A DNA stretch of 28,460 nucleotides from an uncultured Clostridia bacterium (GTDB taxonomy: Bacteria > Bacillota > Clostridia > Oscillospirales > Acutalibacteraceae), in contig CAMFYM010000004.1 of assembly GCA_946002045.1 (NCBI GenBank), forward strand, positions 1-28,460. Direction: 5' to 3'. Below the pieces are notes generated by a model. The model was given only the letters and a program-made list of their open reading frames with translations, was not told the DNA's origin and did no database searches. Both the position numbers and the translations under genes were made by a program. Positions within the stretch are counted from its first letter, which is position 1. Every line of letters starts with the position of its first letter. Positions 23,605 through 28,460 of this stretch are shown piece after piece.

Positions 23605-24462
23605 TCACCTGCTTTTAAACATTGTTCCCATACCTTCGTCAGTTAAAAGCTCCATAAGTATGGAGTGGGGAACTCGTCCGTCAATTATAAATGCCTTTTT
23701 AACTCCTTGACGCAACGCCTGAGTCATTGAGTCAATCTTCGGTATCATACCACCACTTATTATTCCCTGGGCAATAAGGGCAGGAGTTTCGAAAATAAAC
23801 ACCTTGTGAATAAGCGTTGATTCGTCATTTTTATCTCGTAACAAGCCTACAATATCTGTCATAGAAACAAGAGCCTCTGCCTTAAGCGCCCCTGCTATTG
23901 CAGCAGCAGCCGTGTCTGCATTGATGTTATAGCAATTACCCTTTTCGTCATAGCCTATTGTAGAAATAACGGGTATCCAGTTATATGCAAGTATCTCGGT
24001 TACGGCATCCATATTCACCTGAGTAATTTCTCCCACATATCCGTGAGTATCATCAAGTGGCTTGCATTTGAGCATATTGCCGTCCATACCGGAAAGACCA
24101 ATGGCGTGTCCACCAAAATTGCCTATTTGACAGGTTAAATCCTTGTTAACCTTACCTGCCAAAACCATTTGTACCACATCCACCGTTTCCTTATCGGTAA
24201 CCCTTAACCCGTCAACAAAGCTGCTTTTTATGTTCATTTTATCAAGAGTCTTGTTAATATCGGGGCCTCCACCGTGAACAAGCACAACCTTAATTCCAAC
24301 GGTTGTCAGCAGTACAAGGTCACGCATAACTGCTTCCTTCAACTCATCGTTAACCATTGCATTGCCACCGTATTTTACCACAACGATTTTTTTCCTGTAT
24401 TTTTGTATGTGGGGCAGTGCGTGAGCAATTATTTCTGCCTTTTGTGCATTGTTAATATCCAC
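23605..24462 (-). CDS. argB: Acetylglutamate kinase
   Basis: 285 residues from GTG 24462. This start is preferred because AAGGAGG lies 7 nt upstream; the longer ATG frame from 24492 would translate that ribosome site and overlap argJ by 17 nt. Amino-acid kinase motifs are VVVKYGGNAM (Lys30, phosphate binding), LVHGGGPDIN and the C-terminal GGMIPKIDS. It phosphorylates N-acetylglutamate. In organisms with the cyclic (ArgJ) pathway this step is often feedback-inhibited by arginine, and the N-terminal helix before the kinase core (about 20 residues) is the part usually linked to that control. Confidence 0.95.
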   Translation of the reverse strand: MDINNAQKAEIIAHALPHIQKYRKKIVVVKYGGNAMVNDELKEAVMRDLVLLTTVGIKVVLVHGGGPDINKTLDKMNIKSSFVDGLRVTDKETVDVVQMVLAGKVNKDLTCQIGNFGGHAIGLSGMDGNMLKCKPLDDTHGYVGEITQVNMDAVTEILAYNWIPVISTIGYDEKGNCYNINADTAAAAIAGALKAEALVSMTDIVGLLRDKNDESTLIHKVFIFETPALIAQGIISGGMIPKIDSMTQALRQGVKKAFIIDGRVPHSILMELLTDEGMGTMFKSR

Positions 24463-24475
24463 CGTATTTTCCTCC

Positions 24476-25723
24476 TTATGTTCTGTAATCACCGTTGATT
24501 TTTACATAGTCATATGTTAAATCACAGCCCCAAGCAGTAGCGTTTTCATTACCCTGATTAAGATTGATGTCAATATATATCTCATCGCATGAAAGCACTG
24601 TTGATGCCTTTTCCTCACTGAATTCAATACCTGTACCGTTTTTGCAAACCTCAACGGTACCCTTATCACTTCTCAAGTTAACATCAACAAGATTTATGTC
24701 AAAATCAGCATCGGCATATCCTATTGCACATAGAACCCTGCCCCAATTTGCGTCCTCGCCAAACATTGCTGCCTTGAATAATGACGAGCATACAACGCTT
24801 TTTGCAATGGCAATAGCAGTATTCTTATCGGGTGCACCTGTGCAAATGCATTCAAGCAGCTTGCTTGCACCCTCACCGTCCTTTGCCAGCATACGAGTAA
24901 GGCTTGCCATAACCTCGTAAAGAGCAGCCTTAAATACTTCGTAATCACTGCCTTCCTCTGTTATCTCGTTGTTATATGCCAGTCCGTTAGCCATAATGCA
25001 AACCATATCGTTTGTTGATGTGTCACCGTCAATGGAAAGGCAGTTGTATGTAACTTTAACAATTTCGCTAAGTGCCTTTTGCAAAAGCTTGGCAGAAATT
25101 GCACAGTCGGTGGTAATAAAATTAAGTGTTGTTGCCATATTTGGATGAATCATGCCTGAGCCCTTTGCCATACCACCGATATGGCATACTGCGTTACCAA
25201 GCTTAAATTCAACTGCATATTCCTTCTTTACAGTGTCGGTGGTCATAATAGCAGTAGCAGCCTCTTGATTTTTGTTGTAATCAAGCTCCTTAACAAGAAT
25301 AGGCACAGCCTTTTCTATGGGCTCAATAGGTAACACCTGACCGATAACGCCTGTTGATGCAACAACAACATATTCCTTTTGTATTCCCAATTCATCAGCC
25401 ACAAGCTGACACATTTTGTCTGCCTTTTCTATTCCGTCTGCATTGCAGGTGTTGGCGTTTTTTGAATTTGCAATTACTGCTATTGCCTTGTTATTGCTTT
25501 TTTCAAGATTTGCCTTGGTAACAATAATCGGTGCACCCTTTACCTTGTTTTGTGTATATACTGCAGCCGTGTTGCAGATTGTGTCACTGACATACATACA
25601 TATGTCATTTTTGTGCTTGGTGTTCATATTATCAGTACTTGGCTTTTTTATTCCACAGTATGTGCCACTTGCCTTAAAGCCCTTTGAAGCACAAATTCCA
25701 CCGTCTATATACTTAAAGCTCAT
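24476..25723 (-). CDS. argJ: Bifunctional ornithine acetyltransferase / N-acetylglutamate synthase
   Basis: 415 residues. The self-cleavage and nucleophile motif is KGSGMIHPNMAT with Thr198, which becomes the N-terminus of the beta chain after autoproteolysis. ASTGVIGQ (122-129) and the C-terminal NGDYRT ending are typical. It moves the acetyl group from acetylornithine to glutamate, recycling acetyl in a cyclic pathway; whether it also uses acetyl-CoA cannot be read here. There is no argA or argE nearby, consistent with a cyclic route. AGGAG precedes the start, 3 nt after the argC stop. Confidence 0.96.
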   Translation of the reverse strand: MSFKYIDGGICASKGFKASGTYCGIKKPSTDNMNTKHKNDICMYVSDTICNTAAVYTQNKVKGAPIIVTKANLEKSNNKAIAVIANSKNANTCNADGIEKADKMCQLVADELGIQKEYVVVASTGVIGQVLPIEPIEKAVPILVKELDYNKNQEAATAIMTTDTVKKEYAVEFKLGNAVCHIGGMAKGSGMIHPNMATTLNFITTDCAISAKLLQKALSEIVKVTYNCLSIDGDTSTNDMVCIMANGLAYNNEITEEGSDYEVFKAALYEVMASLTRMLAKDGEGASKLLECICTGAPDKNTAIAIAKSVVCSSLFKAAMFGEDANWGRVLCAIGYADADFDINLVDVNLRSDKGTVEVCKNGTGIEFSEEKASTVLSCDEIYIDINLNQGNENATAWGCDLTYDYVKINGDYRT

Positions 25724-25726
25724 ATG

Positions 25727-26668
25727 TTATTCTCCTATATTAAGTCCTGTTTTTTCGTCAATTCCCATTGCAATATTCATACATTGAATAGCAGCACCTG
25801 ATGCACCTTTACCCAAATTATCAAACCTTGCTGTAATGAGTATTCTTTCACTGTTGCCGTTGATCTCGATTTCCATATCGTCTCTGTTGGCAAAGGTGTT
25901 TGATGCAATCATACCTGACGTGTAGCCAAGCTCACGGACTTTAACAATATTTGATGTGCTGTAATGCTCACTGAACATATCACATATATTATTAGTAGTG
26001 TATTTTTTTGTCATTTTGTTAGTGAACAGGGGAATAGATACAACCATACCCTGTGGATAATCACATACTATTGGAGAAAATATCGGCTCCTTTGAAAGTC
26101 CACTGATTGCCTTCATTTCCTTTAAATGCTTGTGCTCTTGAGAAAGTGCATACAGTCTTGGTGAGTCAAGCTCCTTATCTCTGTCTTTATCCTCATATTG
26201 AGCAATACCTTTTTTACCGGCACCGGTGTATCCACTCAAGGCATAGCAAACAATATCGTAATCGGGAGTAATAAAGCCATTCTTAACCAAAGGATAAACT
26301 ATTGAGTTAAACCCACTGGCATAGCACCCCGGTACGGCAATTCTTTTGCTGCTTTTTATTTTATCCCTGTGCCACTGACTAAGCTCCGGGAAGCCGTATG
26401 CCCAGCCATCTAATGTTCTGTGTGCAGTAGAGGTGTCAATGATTGTTGTGTTTTCGTTTTCAACCAAGCTCAGTGCCTCCACAGATGCAGCGTCAGGCAA
26501 ACAGAGAAAGGTTATATCGCTTTCGTTTATCAGCCTTGCTCTTTCCTTTAAATCCTTACGCTTTTCGCTGTCAATCAGCAGTAGCTCAATGTCCTGCCTG
26601 TTCTCAAATCTGCTGTAAATTTTAAGACCTGTTGTACCGTCTTTTCCGTCGATGAATACTTTTTTCAT
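25727..26668 (-). CDS. argC: N-acetyl-gamma-glutamyl-phosphate reductase (type 2)
   Basis: 313 residues, matching the shorter type-2 ArgC rather than the about 345-residue type 1. Visible features are the N-terminal nucleotide-binding FIDGKDGTTGLKI (5-17), catalytic Cys115 in VPGCYASGFNS and the LSGYTGAGKKG loop. It reduces acetylglutamyl phosphate with NADPH to the semialdehyde. First gene of argCJBDF, with a strong sigma-A promoter upstream. The ribosome site is weak (CGGAG, 14 nt before ATG). Confidence 0.95.
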   Translation of the reverse strand: MKKVFIDGKDGTTGLKIYSRFENRQDIELLLIDSEKRKDLKERARLINESDITFLCLPDAASVEALSLVENENTTIIDTSTAHRTLDGWAYGFPELSQWHRDKIKSSKRIAVPGCYASGFNSIVYPLVKNGFITPDYDIVCYALSGYTGAGKKGIAQYEDKDRDKELDSPRLYALSQEHKHLKEMKAISGLSKEPIFSPIVCDYPQGMVVSIPLFTNKMTKKYTTNNICDMFSEHYSTSNIVKVRELGYTSGMIASNTFANRDDMEIEINGNSERILITARFDNLGKGASGAAIQCMNIAMGIDEKTGLNIGE

Positions 26669-26706
26669 ATTTATACAAAAAACTCCGATTTCCTAAAACT
26701 GTAATT

Positions 26707-26734
26707 ATTATACACTTAGGTATTTTAATGTCAA
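26707..26734 (-). promoter_or_regulatory. argCJBDF promoter
   Basis: On the minus strand, a perfect TTGACA (26729-26734), a 16-nt spacer and a perfect TATAAT (26707-26712). The predicted start near 26700 leaves a leader of about 32 nt, with no room for a riboswitch or T-box. Confidence 0.85.
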
Positions 26735-26771
26735 TACATTTAAGAAAATTAGTTATAAATATGCATAAAAA

Positions 26772-26785
26772 TGAATAAATATACA
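26772..26785. promoter_or_regulatory. Candidate ArgR operator
   Basis: TGAAT-AAAT-ATACA differs at one base from the ARG-box core TGAAT-W4-ATTCA. It lies about 75 nt upstream of the predicted argC start. AT-rich DNA makes chance matches likely. Confidence 0.3.
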
Positions 26786-26801
26786 CAAATTATATGCATA
26801 T

Positions 26802-26900
26802 TATGCTGCATATATGCTTTGTTAACAGTTCATTTTAATGTACCGTTACTTGCAAAATTTGTATTTATCTCTAATATTCTTTAGTTGCAAAGGTCTTAGG
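26802..26900 (+). promoter_or_regulatory. Promoter and operator of the lysis unit (copy B of the shared control region)
   Basis: Block TATGCTGCATATATGCT (26802-26818; 14 of 17 as at 253-269), dyad GTTCAT-TTTA-ATGTAC (26828-26843), -35 TTGCAA (26850-26855) exactly 6 nt after the dyad, a 16-nt spacer, TAATATTC (26872-26879), predicted start near 26884, and AGGTCTTAGG (26891-26900) followed by AAGGAGG (26914-26920). Element order and spacing mirror 253-362. It is divergent from the argC promoter. Confidence 0.7.
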
Positions 26901-26925
26901 TTTGCAAAAATTTAAGGAGGTAATA

Positions 26926-27144
26926 ATGAATACAGAAATAATTATTGCACTTGTTTCAATGGCAGGAACACTTCTTGGAACATTTGGTGGTATTGTCACT
27001 TCCTCAAAGCTAACATCCTTTCGAATTGAACAGTTAGAGCAAAAGGTGGACAGACACAACAATTTTGCACAAAGAATGCCTGTTGTAGAAGAAAAAATAA
27101 AGGTCCTCAACCATAGAATAGAGGACTTGGAAAGGGAGAATTGA
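26926..27144 (+). CDS. Small membrane/coiled-coil phage lysis-accessory protein
   Basis: 72 residues from ATG 26926, 5 nt after AAGGAGG; a TTG start at 26902 would translate the ribosome site. Residues 4-27 form one hydrophobic helix (IIIALVSMAGTLLGTFGGIV), and residues 34-72 are a charged heptad-like coiled coil (RIEQLEQKVDRHNNF...VVEEKIKVLNHRIEDLE). Proteins of this shape, related in plan to XhlA, commonly precede the holin in Firmicutes phages and may help the lysin reach or act at the membrane. One nt separates it from the holin-lysin gene. Confidence 0.65.
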   Translation: MNTEIIIALVSMAGTLLGTFGGIVTSSKLTSFRIEQLEQKVDRHNNFAQRMPVVEEKIKVLNHRIEDLEREN

Positions 27145-27145
27145 A

Positions 27146-28084
27146 ATGAAATTTACAAAAGAAACATTCAAGCGAGTAGCAAGAACATTTATTCAGGCGT
27201 TTATCGCCTGCGTATTGGTAGGCATAACCTCAATAGATTTCAGTCAGGAAAAATCAATAATCAATTCAGCGTTGCTGTCATTGGCAATATCTGCAATCTC
27301 TGCCGGCATATCTGCAGTAATGAACCTTGAAAAGCCTGAACAGCTTGGCTCAGGCAGAGCAGTAATCAGCTTCGATGCTTGGGTTAAGAAGTATATCGGT
27401 AAAAAGACTGATTACGACGGTGTTTACGGTGTGCAGTGTGTTGATTTGATAGATTGCTTTATTGACAGAGTTCTCGGTCTTACAAAAGGCTTTTGGGGCA
27501 ATGCAAAATATTGGTGGCTTAACAGAAACAATAGTCAGTGGCTAAAGGACAACTTCGATTTCATCACACCCAGATATATCAACGGTGAGCTGAAAAGGGG
27601 AGATATAGGCATTAGAACATCAGGTAAATACGGTCATATATTTGTCGTGGCAGAAAGCAATACAAACGGCAAATTTAAGTATTACGACCAAAATGCCACA
27701 GGCAACGGCGATAAAATGACACTGAGAGAAAAAGCATATAATAATGATTATATCAACGGCATTCTTCGTCCAAGGGTACAGGCAAATCTTGTGTCCCTGC
27801 CACCGTCAGTTCAAAAGGGCACATATGTGCTCAATGAGGTTTGTGGTGTTTACATAAGGAATAAGAACGGCACCTTTACACCAAAAAAGGTAAAGCAACT
27901 TACACCAAACGGCAAAGCCCACGCCACATCGAAGCTGCCTAATGCAAAGGCAAATCTCAAAAAGAATACAAAGGTAACAGTATCATCAACCTATGTTGAT
28001 AAAAGCAATAACCTTTGGGCAGAAATCCCCAGTGGCTATATCCTTATCTACCACCACAATATCCAAAAATTAAGAATATCATAA
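27146..28084 (+). CDS. Holin-CHAP endolysin fusion with C-terminal SH3-like domain
   Basis: 312 residues. Residues 1-62 look like a complete r1t-type holin: basic start, helix 1 (about 11-30, VARTFIQAFIACVLVGITSI), a short DFSQEK turn, helix 2 (about 39-60, INSALLSLAISAISAGISAVMN). Residues about 75-210 are a CHAP amidase/endopeptidase: Cys98 (GVQCVDLID), His164 (KYGHIFVV), and DQN at 181-183 in place of the common EQN. Residues about 225-305 resemble an SH3b cell-wall-binding domain (GTYVLNEVCGVYIRN...LWAEIPSGYI). Holin and lysin are normally separate genes. No frameshift or start site is seen at the join. The GGGAG ribosome site is 9 nt upstream. The product would hold the lysin domain on the membrane, cleaving peptidoglycan from Gram-positive walls. 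Confidence 0.85.
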   Translation: MKFTKETFKRVARTFIQAFIACVLVGITSIDFSQEKSIINSALLSLAISAISAGISAVMNLEKPEQLGSGRAVISFDAWVKKYIGKKTDYDGVYGVQCVDLIDCFIDRVLGLTKGFWGNAKYWWLNRNNSQWLKDNFDFITPRYINGELKRGDIGIRTSGKYGHIFVVAESNTNGKFKYYDQNATGNGDKMTLREKAYNNDYINGILRPRVQANLVSLPPSVQKGTYVLNEVCGVYIRNKNGTFTPKKVKQLTPNGKAHATSKLPNAKANLKKNTKVTVSSTYVDKSNNLWAEIPSGYILIYHHNIQKLRIS

Positions 28085-28089
28085 CAACA

Positions 28090-28120
28090 GCCCCTGCTCT
28101 TATCGAGTAGGGGCATTTTT
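28090..28120 (+). terminator. Terminator of the lysis unit
   Basis: A 10-bp stem GCCCCTGCTC / GAGTAGGGGC with one G-U pair and a 5-nt loop, followed by ATTTTT. Confidence 0.9.
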
Positions 28121-28133
28121 ATGCAAGTGGTAA

Positions 28134-28223
28134 AAAAGTAAGATTGAATATAACGATGGCACTATTCAAACAGCAAACCTTAATCTATATTTTGATAGCG
28201 ACGGCTATATGCATTTTGAATAA
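28134..28223 (+). pseudogene. 3' remnant of an unidentified gene
   Basis: The frame encodes IEYNDGTIQTANLNLYFDSD then GYMHFE and a TAA stop, with no start codon or ribosome site and a stop just upstream (28131-28133). The residue composition is protein-like, and the pattern recalls C-termini of phage structural proteins, but this is from memory. It sits between two terminators, as the tail of a deleted gene would. Confidence 0.4.
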
Positions 28224-28233
28224 TTTTAAACAT

Positions 28234-28260
28234 AGGTGGCAGAGTAATCTGCCACTTTTT
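28234..28260 (+). terminator. Second terminator downstream of the lysis unit
   Basis: Stem GTGGCAGA (28236-28243) / TCTGCCAC (28248-28255), extended by G-U and A-U pairs, GTAA loop, then TTTTT. Confidence 0.85.
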
Positions 28261-28266
28261 GTTATC

Positions 28267-28349
28267 CCGTCTTTTTATAAATCACGATTTTAAGGGCAGT
28301 TGAGAGGACTTTGGCAAAAGAAAAAGACGGTTAAAAAACCGTCTTTTTT
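28267..28349 (+). promoter_or_regulatory. Terminator with a competing upstream pairing segment (attenuator-like)
   Basis: The terminator AAAAGACGGTT-AAAA-AACCGTCTTTT (28322-28347) ends in T residues. Its left arm, AAAAAGACGG (28321-28330), is also perfectly complementary to CCGTCTTTTT at 28267-28276, 44 nt upstream, so two exclusive folds are possible. The 44-nt segment between has no coding frame. No known riboswitch is recognised. 28350-28417 shows nothing assignable before the contig end. Confidence 0.45.
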
Positions 28350-28417
28350 GGGTGTTTTGAACTTAATGACACGAATGAAAAGTGCCAGAAAACTTGATTT
28401 TCTTAATATGATTATTT

Positions 28418-28460
28418 CTGTCTCTTATACACATCTGACGCTGCCGACGAAGGCTTAGGT
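28418..28460. other. Untrimmed Nextera i5-side adapter (artefact)
   Basis: 28418-28436 is the reverse-complement mosaic end, 28437-28450 (GACGCTGCCGACGA) the reverse complement of the read-1 primer tail, 28451-28458 (AGGCTTAG) the complement of the i5 index I know as S508, and GT the start of the P5 oligo complement. Biological sequence ends at 28417. Confidence 0.98.

Noticed and set aside
24463..24492. Longer ArgB start at ATG 24492
   Set aside because: It would translate the AAGGAGG ribosome site and overlap argJ; GTG 24462 is better placed.
26669..26706. T-box or arginine riboswitch in the argC leader
   Set aside because: The predicted leader is only about 32 nt and has no terminator hairpin.
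46..28417. Circular replicon (phage genes at both ends joining)
   Set aside because: The sequences next to the two adapters do not overlap, and the interior is core chromosome.

Overview
The window is one complete assembly contig from a low-GC Gram-positive bacterium, most likely an anaerobic gut Clostridia (Bacillota) relative. The evidence is strong AGGAGG-type ribosome binding sites, sigma-A promoters, Gram-positive lipoproteins, a TagF-type teichoic-acid transferase and a Clostridium-like hexameric glutamate dehydrogenase. No species is claimed. Both ends are untrimmed Illumina Nextera adapters (1-45 and 28418-28460, with recognisable i7 and i5 index sequences), so the biological sequence is 46-28417.

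Layout. 46-1895: 5'-cut remnant, then a two-gene phage-type unit (baseplate/tail-tip-like protein and a BspA/LRR-type tail-fibre-like protein). 1932-6164 (minus): gdhA with a downstream sialidase-like lipoprotein gene, and an SNF-family amino-acid transporter. 6370-10451 (plus): inorganic pyrophosphatase and a giant GT2-TagF wall-polymer enzyme. 10497-13348 (minus): trkA-trkH potassium uptake. 13524-15332 (plus): glmS. 15330-15743: a nested family of inverted and direct repeats between two convergent genes. 15727-18781 (minus): purine nucleoside phosphorylase, mtnA and an MTA/SAH deaminase. 18899-20749 (plus): a BMP-type lipoprotein with inserted repeat domains. 20862-21458: decayed mobile-element protein. 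21539-26668 (minus): argCJBDF. 26926-28084 (plus): a small membrane/coiled-coil lysis protein and a holin fused to a CHAP endolysin. 28085-28417: three terminator-like hairpins and a gene remnant.

How the genes work together. argC-J-B-D-F covers the path from acetylglutamate to citrulline with recycling of the acetyl group. The deaminase, PNP and MtnA form a route from methylthioadenosine through methylthioinosine to methylthioribulose-1-phosphate, next to a divergent lipoprotein that could bind nucleosides. Pyrophosphatase, the wall-polymer enzyme and GlmS all serve cell-envelope synthesis.

Most interesting observation. The two phage-type units lie 24 kb apart, separated by ordinary core genes, but have closely matching control regions: a dyad GT(A/T)CAT-N4-ATGTAC exactly 6 nt upstream of a TTGCA(C/A) -35 box, a 16/17-nt spacer, a TAATATTC -10 region and a 10-nt 5'-UTR box AGGTCTTAGG just before the ribosome binding site. 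This suggests a dispersed, co-regulated set of domesticated phage tail and lysis genes, possibly resembling a gene-transfer-agent or tailocin regulon. That functional reading is inference.
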